Of a stretch of DNA of 64,000 nucleotides, positions 22,501 to 32,293 are shown one piece after another. Under the pieces are notes generated by a model. That model was not told the origin of the DNA, did not search any database, and worked only from the letters and a program-made list of their open reading frames with translations. The stretch is from Anaeramoeba ignava (Eukaryota; Metamonada; Anaeramoebidae). The stretch spans positions 372,001 to 436,000 of the forward strand of contig JAPDFW010000060.1 in NCBI GenBank assembly GCA_028826165.1, in the 5' to 3' direction. The translations under genes and the position numbers were made by a program. Each line of letters begins with the position of its first letter. The first letter of the stretch is position 1.

Positions 22501-23621
22501 AAATAATATTTTAATTGAATAAACAGAGAGTAATAAAATAAAATTAATTTAATTTAATTTAATTTAATTTAATTTAATTTAATAAAAAATTTAGGGAGTA
22601 AATGAATTCAAAATCAAAATCAAATAACAATAATTTAAATAATTTTCTTCCTATTTTTTTTAGTACTCTCCACTTCATTTCCTCTGTAATAACAAAAGGA
22701 TTACAACAGAAATGATTGATATTTTGATTAAAGGTGGATCAAATTTCAATTTAGGAGAAGTAAAAAATCTATTTAATTTTTTTTTCTTTGATAATTATTA
22801 AAATTTATTTGGATTGAAAATTATTAAATAGATTGTAAATAAATCTTATATTAATCAAAAAAAAATTTTTTTAAAATTCAAGTTTAATTTTCATTTAAAT
22901 TCTAAATTCTAAATTCTAAATTCTAAATTTAAATAGGATGTAAATAAATAATATTTCCTAAATAAAAATAAATTCAAATTTTAACTAAATTCTAACTTTA
23001 AATTAAAATTTAATAAATAGGAAGTAAATAAATGCAAAAATAATTTGATATTTTTAATTTTCTTTTTTTCTTCTTAAAATAATTCCTCAATAGCAAGTAA
23101 AAAATTTATTTAAAATTTTTTTTAAATGATTCCAAACATTTTAATTTGAAAATTTTTCCAAAAATAAAAGGGAGTAAATGATAAATTTATTTAATTCTTT
23201 TTTTTTAGAACAAATTAGTTAAATTCATTTTTGATTTCCAAATAAAAAAATGGATAATTGATTAAATAGCAAGTAAATTGATTTAAATAATTAAATTTTG
23301 ATTTACTTTTTATTATTAAATTCAATTAATTAGCCTGTAAATAATAAGATAAAATTTATTTCCAAATAACAAATGAATTAAATATATCATTTAAAAATTA
23401 AATAGGGAGTAAATTTAATCCAAAAAAATAATCTTAAAAAAAATCTTAAAAAAATATTTGTTTTTTAGGCAACTGTATTGCATTGTCTTTGTGTGAATTC
23501 ATTATTATCAGAAGAAATGATTAAATTATTGAAAGGAACCAATGCTGATTTTTCTATAAAAAGTTATAATGGAACAACACCAAAAGATTTTCTTCCTAAT
23601 CATCTTCAAAAACTGATTTAA
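16533..23621 (+). CDS. RING-TKL kinase 3 fused to armadillo and ankyrin repeats; single-codon exons
   Basis: Exon 1 (16533-17532) encodes a RING-like cluster (residues 7-44) and a TKL kinase with Lys111, HRDLKPEN from 188 and DFG at 207-209. Exon 2 (17615-17967) is Pro/Glu/Ser-rich; exon 3 (18061-18217) is a coiled coil; exons 18303-18431, 18518-18625 and 18693-18824, all phase 1, are armadillo-like ([18 protein letters not shown]). Then 18967-18996, 19075-19142 and 19274-19294. The rest is ankyrin exons of 96 nt (19845, 20245, 20582, 21743, 22664; one of 94 nt at 21001) and a 153-nt last exon (23469-23621), linked by 36 one-codon exons. Spliced length is ~950 residues. The 5' part is solid; 18518 has an alternative acceptor 21 nt earlier, and 19295-19845 is uncertain. 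An intracellular signalling scaffold kinase with a ligand-binding solenoid is the best guess. Confidence 0.75.
19598..19773 (+). other. First single-codon exons (AAA, AAA) around a 24-nt exon
   Basis: AG-AAA-GTAA occurs at 19598-19600 and 19771-19773. Between them 19680-19703, after TTTTGTAG and before GTACAA, could encode TIFQKTAA in phase 0 with flanking introns of 79 and 67 bp. The GTAC donor is non-standard for this gene, so this part is the weakest of the chain. Confidence 0.45.
19845..19940 (+). other. 96-nt ankyrin exon A
   Basis: Phase-0 exon of 32 codons beginning [10 protein letters not shown] and ending ANFNLKG, flanked by AAAAAG and GTAAAT. The TPxHYLC start and the N-F-N-L end are ankyrin-repeat landmarks. 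The 96-nt size is shared by four other exons in the gene. Confidence 0.8.
20026..20169 (+). other. Single-codon exon trio Glu-Asp-Glu
   Basis: AG-NNN-GTAA at 20026-20028 (GAA), 20093-20095 (GAT) and 20167-20169 (GAA). Gaps to neighbouring exons are 85, 64, 71 and 75 nt, within the range of ordinary introns here. Joined, they give NLK-GEDEL-TPLHY between two ankyrin exons, the same five-residue spacing as NAK-NDVDE-TPLHY in the intronless ankyrin protein at 45-47 kb. Confidence 0.75.
20245..20340 (+). other. 96-nt ankyrin exon B
   Basis: Thirty-two codons in phase 0, beginning [20 protein letters not shown] and ending DFYSKE, between AAAG and GTAAAT. Clean ankyrin helix pair. Confidence 0.8.
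20405..20521 (+). other. Single-codon exon trio Lys-Asp-Glu
   Basis: AG-NNN-GTAA at 20405-20407 (AAA), 20466-20468 (GAT) and 20519-20521 (GAA), with introns of 64, 58, 50 and 60 nt. They join exon B to exon C as SKE-KDE-DTPMHY, again a five-residue ankyrin loop. Confidence 0.75.
20582..20677 (+). other. 96-nt ankyrin exon C
   Basis: Phase-0 exon of 32 codons beginning [20 protein letters not shown] and ending FNSQN, flanked by AAAAAG and GTAAAT. Confidence 0.8.
20760..20907 (+). other. Single-codon exon trio Thr-Phe-Gln
   Basis: AG-NNN-GTAA at 20760-20762 (ACT), 20830-20832 (TTT) and 20905-20907 (CAA), with introns of 82, 67, 72 and 93 nt, leading to exon D. Confidence 0.7.
21001..21094 (+). 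pseudogene. Ankyrin exon D with two 1-nt deletions (94 nt)
   Basis: Begins MSPIHYLCK like its 96-nt sisters, but one A is missing after the Lys codon (frame then runs to TGA) and one T is missing near the end in AATTGAATTT. Restoring the two homopolymers conceptually gives the normal 96-nt size and an ankyrin pattern in all frames of comparison. Either the exon is decayed or the assembly has homopolymer errors; the remainder of the chain downstream stays intact. Confidence 0.65.
21164..21648 (+). other. Seven single-codon exons (Q Q A N H F D)
   Basis: AG-NNN-GTAA at 21164 (CAA), 21237 (CAA), 21296 (GCT), 21381 (AAT), 21469 (CAT), 21558 (TTT) and 21646 (GAT). Introns are 69, 70, 56, 82, 85, 86, 85 and 94 nt. 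They join exon D to exon E, making a loop four residues longer than in the first three repeats. Confidence 0.75.
21743..21838 (+). other. 96-nt ankyrin exon E
   Basis: Thirty-two codons in phase 0 starting [20 protein letters not shown] and ending ANFHIQW, before GTAAAA. Confidence 0.8.
21908..22597 (+). other. Ten single-codon exons (K I K G D A Y F R G)
   Basis: AG-NNN-GTAA at 21908 (AAA), 22011 (ATT), 22095 (AAA), 22169 (GGA), 22234 (GAT), 22299 (GCA), 22383 (TAT), 22451 (TTT), 22527 (AGA) and 22595 (GGA). Introns are 69, 100, 81, 71, 62, 62, 81, 65, 73, 65 and 66 nt. The run spans 690 bp that would contribute ten residues between ankyrin exons E and F. One intron (22530-22594) contains a short TTTAA repeat. 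Confidence 0.75.
22664..22759 (+). other. 96-nt ankyrin exon F
   Basis: Thirty-two codons in phase 0 starting [10 protein letters not shown] and ending NFNLGE, between TTTTTTTTAG and GTAAAA. Confidence 0.8.
22832..23408 (+). other. Eight single-codon exons (I D E Q G Q P G)
   Basis: AG-NNN-GTAA at 22832 (ATT), 22937 (GAT), 23021 (GAA), 23094 (CAA), 23171 (GGA), 23270 (CAA), 23334 (CCT) and 23406 (GGA). Introns are 72, 102, 81, 70, 74, 96, 61, 69 and 60 nt. They lead into the terminal ankyrin exon (23469-23621), which begins ATVLHCLC and ends at TAA. Confidence 0.75.
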
Positions 23622-23689
23622 AAACAAAACAAATGATTTTTCTTTTTTTTTTGACACATCACAATTTGATTATTTTTTTTCTTTTGAAT

Positions 23690-24130
23690 TTTGGATTGAA
23701 AATATAAATCAAATTCAAAATCAAAATCAAATTCAAATTCAAATTCAAATCAAATCAAATTCAATTTCAAAATCAAATCAAACTCAAATTCAAATTCAAA
23801 CTAATTCAAATTCAAACTAATTCAAATTCAATTCAAATTCAAATTCAAACCAAATTCAAATTCAAATTCAAAATCAAAATCAAATTCAAATTCAAATTAA
23901 TTCAAATGAAATTGAAATCAAATTCAATTCAAATCAAATTAATTCAAATTTAATTCAAATTCAATTCAAATTCAAATTCAAATTCAAATTAATTCAAATT
24001 CAAATTCAAATTTAATTCAAATTTAATTCAAATTCAAACTAATTCAAATTCAAATTCAATTCAAATTAATTCAATTTGAAATCAATTCAAATTCAATTTC
24101 AAATTCAATTTGAAATTCAATCCAATTCTT
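23690..24130. repeat. TTCAAA/ATTCAA microsatellite
   Basis: Dense hexanucleotide-type repeat (AAATTC units with GAAATT and AATTAATTC variants) directly after the kinase 3 stop. No coding content is seen. Confidence 0.85.
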
Positions 24131-24224
24131 TTTCTTTTTCTTCAAATTCAAAAAAGAATAAAAAAATTTCGAAATTCAAAAACACAAAATTATTTTTCTT
24201 AATTTTTGGATTGAATTATTTCTG

Positions 24225-24418
24225 AATTTTAAAAAAGAATTTATTATTAATATTAAATTATTATTATTAAAAATAATGAAATAAATTAATTAAAATATTT
24301 TATTTATTATTTTATTTAATTTTTAATAATAATTTATTTAATATTTTACAATAAAATTAATTAAGAAATAATTTTAAAAAAGAATTTATTATTAATATTA
24401 AATTATTATGATTAAAAA
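24225..24418. repeat. Satellite A fragment (about 1.3 units)
   Basis: Carries AGAATTTATTATTAATATT twice and one ACAATAAAATTAATTAAG landmark, matching the arrays at 6.1 and 14.2 kb. It abuts the inverted LINE remnant. Confidence 0.8.
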
Positions 24419-24544
24419 ATAAATTTTTTTTTTCATTTTTTTTCTTAGTTAAAAATAGTTTTATTTCCATTTAATCCATATAGCCATCATATATTTTTAT
24501 TATTTTTTTTTATTATTGTATTTATATTCATTTTTCTTGTTTCT

Positions 24545-24980
24545 TTTTTAGTGTTATAACGTCATCCGCGAACATCTGCACGTATTCAGTAATTTTATTG
24601 ATTTCTTGAATTATAAAGTGAGGTATCCAAGCATATATCATCGGGGAAAGTGGATCTCCTTAGTATATTCCTAGTTCGTTATTATCGTAGGATTTAATTA
24701 GAAATTTTTGAGTTTGATTATGTTGGACATATTTGTCTATGATTGATTTTATTAATGTGTGATTAATCGTGCCAAAGCATTTTTTTATATCTAATTGTAT
24801 AATGTATATATTGTTATGTTTTTTTAGTTCTTTTTGGAGTTCAATCGTAGCAATTCTTGTGTCGTAGTGTTTTCTAAATCCAAATTGTTTTTTATCTACT
24901 TTGTTCTAGGTTGTTTCTAGATTTTTATATATTATTTTCAGGAATATTCTTGGTAATGCATTATTTATTGATATTTGTCT
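24545..24980 (-). pseudogene. Decayed LINE reverse transcriptase, inverted copy
   Basis: Read on the minus strand it encodes RQISINNALPRIFLK, KKQFGFRK, a motif A reading LDIKKCFGTINH, then motif B GIY-stop-GDPLSP and motif C FADDVIT. Two in-frame stops (one replacing the Gln of the motif-B GxxQGDPLSP) and a Gly in place of the second Asp of motif A show it is dead. Long stretches are identical in protein sequence to the fragment at 2.8-3.1 kb, but this copy extends further 3' through the catalytic Asp pair. Flanked by satellite A and by the decayed locus. Confidence 0.85.
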
Positions 24981-25059
24981 AAAAAAAATCCTTTTCTTTT
25001 ATAATGAATTTCCACATTTCCAATTTTTTATTTTCATTTTCAAAAGTAAAATGGATTGA

Positions 25060-27250
25060 AATGAGATTGAAAAAAAATGAGAAGAGATTGACGGAGAAAA
25101 TGCTAATAATTTCCCTCAAAACTCCATCTTGAACTTCTTGATGGTATCTTTGTCATTTTTTTCACATTTCGTGGTTTGGGTAAAGAAGGATGTATAACCT
25201 TTCATCATTATTTCCTTCTTCACATGAAATAGATCCAACTTATTAATCATTACGGGATATTTTTCTTTCAAAATTTTTAATTTTTTTTCTTAATAAACAA
25301 CTGAGATTAGATTGAACTCTGTAGATAAAGTTCTATCACAGAGAGAAGTGCATGATCGGAATCATTATTCCAATGTGAATATGTAGTATCAAGACCACAT
25401 TCTAAAGGAGGTAAATGCGAGACTTGATTTTTATCCAAGAAGGTTGTGAGATCTTTATCCGAGAGTTTTCTATTTATCCAGGAAGGTGAATTTGAATTTA
25501 GATTTTTAATCTTTTCCAAAACCGGTGATTGATGATCTCGAACAAAATCTTTCACTCATTTTTTTATTATTGAAGGGGATTTTTAGTCCTTATTTCTTTT
25601 TTTAAAAATTTTGATTATGAATCCTTGTTTTGGGTTATAGTTGTGAAAAAATTTACAAAAAAAAAGAAATTGTAATACTGGGGGAATTTTCTTTATTAAG
25701 ATGTTCCCACCCATTATTATCCAAGAGAAAAATAATTGTTTGATTACTTGCATAAAATCTGGGCAAGATTTCTTTCTCCTTGTTTGTGTTTTGGGATCTG
25801 TCGAAATTTGTTTTTAAATCATGATTTGATTTCAAATTACTTTCTCCTTTTTCAATTTTCAATTGATTATCAAAATCTTTGCATAAAGTTTCTGGATCAG
25901 GATCTTCATCTGATCCTCCATCAAGATCAGAATTTAATTCAATTTAAAATCTGAATTCAATTTAAAATCTGAATTTAATTTAAAATCTTAATTCAATTTA
26001 AAATCTGAATTCAAATTAAAATCTATTGGGATGTTCTTCTAAAATTTATCGGGATTCCATTTCTTTTTTCATATTCGGTTTCTTCATTGAAGACAGATAT
26101 GAGTTATGAACACCAATATTCTTCTTATTCGATTAATTGAGTGGAAAAAGTCTCCATATTGATCCTACTCATCAAAAAAAAAATCATTTAAACTTCTATT
26201 ATATCGCTCAACACATCCATTTTTTCTATTTTATAAAGATCAATCAATTTGTTATAAATCATATTTTCCATGTTGGTTGACTTTTTTTTTTAAGATATAT
26301 ATTTGTTGTGGATTTCTAGTTGAGATAATTTTTTCCAATATCTAGTTAAAAAGTTATTATTTGAAAATTTTTCTATTTTTATTAAAAGTATATTGTTTTA
26401 TTCATATTCTAGATTTAAATTTTTTTTCTATTTTTATCATCTTGAAATTCTTTTCAAAGAAAAAAATGAAAAATAATTTTCATTTTGAAAATTTTTTGGA
26501 TTTCAATCTCTAGAAATAATGTATTGAACAAAAATTAAAGATAGTTTTTCATGTATTTCTTTATTACAAACGCAGGTATAACAAAATATCAAACATAATT
26601 GCTTCTGTTCCAAATCTTGTTGCAGAAACCTGAGATCCTTCAAGATTTATGGTTTCAAATTTTAATAATAACCACGCTTGAAAAGCTTCATTTCTATTGA
26701 TTTCAGAATAAGTGTGTTGAGTTAATTTGAAAATTTATTCTTTTGAATAGATTTAGAAGGAAAAACCGTGATCAAAAAATGAACATAAATCAGATTTCCG
26801 TGATGCTCTAAACATCTTACTTGGAAAAAATATTATTATTATTATTATTAATTAAATTTATATAATCCCTTAACAGTTTTGCGAGACCACCAAATCTTCC
26901 TATCATTGGAATCCAAAAATCTTTTCATTGTTAGAACATTCTTTTTTTTTTGAGAATTTCTATTAATTCTATTAACAATACAGATTTTTTTCTTTTTTTG
27001 GAGATTTCTCATACCGAAATTACTCTCGGAATCATTTTTCATGTTGGAATATAATTTTTTTCTTTTCCTTTTTTAAAAGATGTATTTGGAATCTTTTAGT
27101 TTCATCTACTGCAATTGCTCAATATTTTGTATTCTTTAAAACTTCTTATTTTACAAAATCCAATTTCAATGCTGAATCTTTCATAAATTCCTCCACTGTT
27201 TTAGGGTTTAGAGTTTTTGGTTTAAATTTAATCCAAAATTTGTATTTTAC
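25060..27250 (-). pseudogene. Decayed coding locus, possibly a transposase
   Basis: Several separated minus-strand pieces have coding character and raised GC: ~25110-25290 (phrase DLFHVKKEIMMKGYTSFF), 25307-25555 (SSI end; WNNDSDHALLSVIELYL), 25653-25862, ~26570-26710 (NEAFQAWLLLKFETINLEGS), 26848-27042, and ~27110-27230 (TVEEFMKDSALKLDFVK). Stops and frame changes separate them. The DLFHVKKE phrase vaguely recalls DxWHxxK segments of some eukaryotic cut-and-paste transposases, but I cannot identify a family. It lies between a LINE remnant and a minisatellite, in a gene-poor stretch. Confidence 0.4.
25930..26025. repeat. 21-bp tandem repeat (about 4-5 copies)
   Basis: Units of AATTTAAAATCTGAATTCA-type sequence repeat with a 21-bp period; variants have TTAATT or CAAATT. 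It lies inside the decayed locus. Confidence 0.75.
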
Positions 27251-27269
27251 TTCGAAAATTATTCAAACC

Positions 27270-27845
27270 ATCCCAATATAGCCTTGACACTCTCAATATC
27301 ACTCCTTTCGTTATTTAAATATTTTTTTTCCCTTTTCTCATCAAGATAGTTTATTTGGATTGTTTGAGTTAAACTTGGTATTTATCAAATTTTTGTAATT
27401 TTTGAGTTTCTTTTAAGTTAAACAAATTTAAACATAAATGATTTTATAACTATGTTTTGTTTGAAATTATTTGGAGTTATTTTAAATGTACCGTCTATGG
27501 AAATTTGTTCAGCTCTCTATCTATATTGAACAATATAATTGGGTTCGTTCAAATCTTTTATTTTAATTATGAAATGATTTTTTTCATGTGAGAATTGAAT
27601 TGAAAATGAAAAAGAAATTATCCTTAATTCCTTTTTATTCTTTTAAAAACGGATTTTATTAACACAATTTTTGAATGAATTTTTTTTTGTGATTAAAATT
27701 ATAAAAAAAAATTTAGAATTGAAACAATTCATAAAATTATAATAATTTTAAAGAAAGAAAAATGAAAAAAAAGTTTTATAAAAAAAAAAAGATTGATTAT
27801 TTCTTTTAAAAACAAAAAATCCAAAAACAAATTTTTTTTAAAATT
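27270..27845. other. Gene-free AT-rich spacer
   Basis: No open frame with coding character is seen on either strand. Homopolymer A and T runs increase towards the minisatellite. Confidence 0.4.
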
Positions 27846-30235
27846 TATTTAAAATTAATATAAAATTGATTTAAAATTGATTTAAAATTGATTTAAAATT
27901 GATTTAAAATTGATTTAAAATTGATATAAAATTGATATAAAATTGATTTAAAATTGATTTAAAATTGATTTAAAATTGATTTAAAATTGATTTAAAATTG
28001 ATTTAAAATTGATTTAAAATTGATTTAAAAATTTAAAATTGATTTAAAATTGATTTAAAATTGATTTAAAATTGATTTAAAATTGATTTAAAATTGATTT
28101 TGATTTAAAAATTAAAATTGATATAAAATTGATATAAAATTGATTTAAAATTGATATAAAATTGATTTAAAATTGATTTAAAATTGATTTAAAATTGATT
28201 TAAAAATTGATTTAAAATTGATTTAAAATTGATATAAAAATTGATTTAAAATTGATTTAAAATTGATTTAAAATTGATTTAAAATTGATTTAAAATTGAT
28301 TTAAAAATTTATATAATTTTTGATTTAAAATTGATTTAAAATTGATTATAAAATGATTTAAAATTGATTTAAAATTGATTTAAAATTGATATAAAATTGA
28401 TTTAAAATTGATTTAAAATTGATTTAAATTTAAAATTTAAAATTGATTTAAAATTGATTTAAAATTGATTTTTAAAATTGATTTAAAATTGATTTAAAAT
28501 TGATTAAAAATTGATTTTAAAATTGAGATATAAAATTGATATAAAATTGATATAAAATTGATTTAAAAATTGATTTAAAAAAAATTTAAAATTGATTTAA
28601 AATTGATATAAAATTGATTTAAAATTGATTTAAAATTGATTTAAAATTGATTTAAAATTGATTAAAATTGATTTAAAATTGATTTGATATAAAATTGATT
28701 TAAAATTTAAAATTGATTTAAAATTGATTTAAAAATTGATTTAAAAATTTAAAATTGATTTAAAATTGATAAAATTGAAAATTGATTTAAAATTGATTTA
28801 AAATTGATTTAAAAATTGATTTAAAATTGATTTAAAATTGATTTTAAAATTGATTTAAAATTGATAAAAAATTGATTTAAAATTGATTTAAAATTGATTT
28901 TAAAATTGATTTAAAAATTGATTTAAAATTGATTTTTAAAATTGATTTAAAATTGATTTAAAATTGATTTAAAATTGATTTAAAATTGATTTAAAATTAA
29001 TAAAATTGATTTAAAATTGATTTAAAATTAAAATTGATTTAAAATTGATTTAAAATTGATTAAAAAATATAAAATTGATATAAAATTGATTTAAAATTGA
29101 TATAAAATTGATTTAAAATTGATTTAAAATTGATTTAAAATTGATTTAAAATTGATTTAAAATTGATTTTAAAATTGATTTAAAATTGATTTAAAATTGA
29201 TTTTAAAATTGATTTAAAATTGATTTAAAATTGATTTAAAATTGATTTAAAATTGATTTAAAAAAATTACATAAAATTGATTTAAAATTGATTTAAAATT
29301 GATTTAAAATTGATTTAAAATTGATATAAAATTGATTTAAAATTGATTTTAAAATTGATTTAAAAATTGATTTAAAATTGATTTAAAATTGATTTAAAAT
29401 TGATTTAAAATTGATATAAAATTGATTTAAAATTGATTTAAAATTGATTTAAAATTGATTTAAAATTGATTTAAAATTGATTTAAAATTGATTTAAAATT
29501 GATTTAAAATTGATATAATTGATTTTAAAATTGATTTAAAATTGATTTAAAATTGATTTAAAATTGATATAAAATTGATTTAAAATTGATTTAAAATTGA
29601 TTTAAAATTGATTTAAAATTGATTTAAAATTGATTTAAAATTGATTTAAAATTGATTTAAAATTGATATGATTTAAAATTGATTTAAAATTGATTTAAAA
29701 TTGATTTAAAATTGATTTATTAAAATTGATTTAAAAATTGATTTAAAAATTGATATAAAATTGATTTAAAATTGAAAATTGATTTAAAATTGATATAAAA
29801 TTGATTTAAAATTGATTTAAAATTGATTTAAAATTGATTTAAAATTGATATAAAATTGATTTAAAATTAATTTAAAATTGATTTAAAATTGATATAAAAT
29901 TGATATAAAATTGATTTAAAATTAAAATTGATTTAAAATTGATATAAAATTGATTTAAAATTGATTTAAAATTGATTTAAAATTGATTTAAAATTGATTT
30001 AAAATTGATTTAAAATTGATATAAAATTGATTTAAAATTGATTTAAAATTGATTTAAAATTGATTTAAAATTGATTTAAAATTGATTTAAAATTGATTTA
30101 AAATTGATATAAAATTGATTTAAAATTAATTTAAAATTGATTTAAAATTGATTTAAAATTGATTTAAAATTGATTTAAAATTGATTTAAAATTGATTTAA
30201 AATTAATATAAAATTGATTTAAAATAAAAAATTAA
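27846..30235. repeat. 2.4-kb AAAATTGATTT minisatellite
   Basis: More than 200 near-perfect copies of an 11-bp unit (AAAATTGATTT, with AAAATTGATAT and slipped variants). It ends in a small AAAAG repeat at ~30278-30308, immediately before the stop of Hsp70. Confidence 0.95.
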
Positions 30236-30313
30236 AATTGTTGTTTTGTTTTGTTGGGAATTTTTATTTATTCAAAAAAAGAAAAGAAAAGAAAAGAAAA
30301 GAAAAGAAGAAAT

Positions 30314-32293
30314 TTAATCAACTTCTTCAACTCTAACTCCATTTCCTTGATTAAATTTATTACTATTGTTATTGTATCCTTGATAATAATTTTCATTTGG
30401 ATTCATTTGTGGATTTGATTGAGCTTGACCTTGTTGTTGAGATTGTTGATAAAGTTTAGTAATAATTGGTGAACATTTTCCTTCTAATTCTTTTAATTTG
30501 TTTTCAAAATCTTCTTTTGAAGCTGAATCCAAATTTGAATCAATCCATTTAATTGTTTCTTCAACTGATTTTTCAATTGTGTTCTTATCATTTTCTTGAA
30601 GAACTGCTCTGAATTTTTCATCTCTAATTGTATTTCTCATATTATAAGCATAAGATTCAAGTTGATTTCTTGCTTCGATTTTTTGTTTTTGTTTTTCATC
30701 TTGTTCTCTATATTTTTCTGATTCTCTTATCATTTGCTCAATTTGTTCTTTGGATAATCTTCCTTTCTCATTTTTGATTGTGATTTGATTTTTATTTCCT
30801 GTTGTTTTATCCATTGCAGTTACATTTAATATCCCATTTGAATCAATATCAAAATTGACTAAAATTTGAGGAACTCCTCTTGGAGCTGGTGGAATTCCTC
30901 TTAATTCAAATTTCCCTAATGAATTGTTGTCTCTTGTCATCTGTCTTTCTCCTTCAAAAACTTGAATCAAAACACCTGGTTGATTATCTGCATAAGTTGA
31001 AAAAATTTCTTCTTTTTTTGTTGGAATTGTTGTATTTCTTGGAATCAAAACAGTCATAACTCCTCCTGCAGTTTCAATTCCCAAACTTAATGGAGTTACA
31101 TCTAATAGCAAAACTTCTCCAATGCTTTCTGTTTCATTTCCTGATAAAATTGCTGCTTGAATTGCTGCTCCATAGGCAACAGCCTCATCTGGATTGATAC
31201 TTTTATTCAGATCTTTTCCATTGAAATAAGATTGTAACAAATCTTGAATTTTTGGAATTCTTGTTGATCCTCCAACTAAAACAACTTCGTCAATTTGAGA
31301 TTTTGATAATTTAGCATCTCTTAAACATTGCTCAACAGGATCTAAACATTTTCTGAATAAATCGCCACAAAGTTCTTCGAATTTAGCTCTAGTTATTCTG
31401 ATTGAGAAATCCAATCCATCAAACAAAGAATCAACTTCAATAGTTGTTTGAGTTGCACTTGAGAGAGTTCTTTTAGCTCTTTCACAAGCAGTTCTTAATC
31501 TTCTCATTGATTTTGGATTTTGAGAAGGATCAGAAGAGAGATTATTTCTGTATTTTCTTTTGAATTCATTCATGCAATATTCAACTAATCTATTATCAAA
31601 ATCTTCACCTCCTAAATGAGTATCACCAGCAGTTGATTTAACTTCAAATATTCCTCCTTCTATTGCCAAAACGGAAACATCAAAAGTACCTCCACCCAAA
31701 TCAAAAATCAATATCTTCTTTTCTTTTTGATCCTTTCTTTTATCCAATCCATAAGCAATAGCAGCAGCTGTTGGTTCGTTGATTATTCTTTTAACTGATA
31801 ATCCAGCAATTATTCCAGCATCTTTTGTGGCTTGTCTTTGAGAATCATTGAAATAAGCAGGAACAGTTATAACTGCATCATGAACTGATTCACCAAGAAA
31901 AGCTTCAGCTGTTTCCTTCATTTTAGTAAGAACCATTGCACTAATTTCTTCAGGAGCAAAATCAACTTGTTTTCCTTGAGAATTAACTCTGATATATGGT
32001 TTGTCTCCTTCTTTTCTAATAATTTTGAAAGGCCAAAGCTTCATATCTTTTTGAACTGTTTGATCGCTGTATTTTCTTCCTATTAATCTTTTAGCATCAA
32101 AAACTGTATTTGATGGGTTCATTGCAACTTGACCTTTTGCTGCATCTCCTATTAATCTTTCAGTTTCTGTAAAAGCAACATAAGATGGAGTTGTTCTATT
32201 TCCTTGATCATTTGGAATAATTTCAACTTTTCCATTTTTGTAAACTCCAACACAAGAATAAGTAGTTCCTAAATCAATTCCAATTGCTGACAT
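30314..32293 (-). CDS. Cytosolic Hsp70 chaperone
   Basis: Intronless 659-residue Hsp70 of normal length. The ATPase domain starts [17 protein letters not shown] and contains [19 protein letters not shown] and [13 protein letters not shown]; the substrate-binding domain follows ([17 protein letters not shown], then the lid), and the C-terminus is Gln/Asn-rich and ends VEEVD. The EEVD end recruits TPR co-chaperones and marks the cytosolic form. No signal peptide, transit peptide or KDEL-type retention signal is present. Codon use is strongly biased to A/T third positions like other resident genes. The lack of introns is common in heat-inducible hsp70 genes. I see no convincing heat-shock elements in the T-rich upstream sequence. 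Confidence 0.98.
   Translation of the reverse strand: MSAIGIDLGTTYSCVGVYKNGKVEIIPNDQGNRTTPSYVAFTETERLIGDAAKGQVAMNPSNTVFDAKRLIGRKYSDQTVQKDMKLWPFKIIRKEGDKPYIRVNSQGKQVDFAPEEISAMVLTKMKETAEAFLGESVHDAVITVPAYFNDSQRQATKDAGIIAGLSVKRIINEPTAAAIAYGLDKRKDQKEKKILIFDLGGGTFDVSVLAIEGGIFEVKSTAGDTHLGGEDFDNRLVEYCMNEFKRKYRNNLSSDPSQNPKSMRRLRTACERAKRTLSSATQTTIEVDSLFDGLDFSIRITRAKFEELCGDLFRKCLDPVEQCLRDAKLSKSQIDEVVLVGGSTRIPKIQDLLQSYFNGKDLNKSINPDEAVAYGAAIQAAILSGNETESIGEVLLLDVTPLSLGIETAGGVMTVLIPRNTTIPTKKEEIFSTYADNQPGVLIQVFEGERQMTRDNNSLGKFELRGIPPAPRGVPQILVNFDIDSNGILNVTAMDKTTGNKNQITIKNEKGRLSKEQIEQMIRESEKYREQDEKQKQKIEARNQLESYAYNMRNTIRDEKFRAVLQENDKNTIEKSVEETIKWIDSNLDSASKEDFENKLKELEGKCSPIITKLYQQSQQQGQAQSNPQMNPNENYYQGYNNNSNKFNQGNGVRVEEVD

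Noticed and set aside
23209-23217. Possible 9-nt exon AAC AAA TTA between AG and GTTAAA in the micro-exon region
   Set aside because: It would leave an upstream intron of only 35 nt, well below the 50-102 nt seen elsewhere, and its donor is not GTAA.
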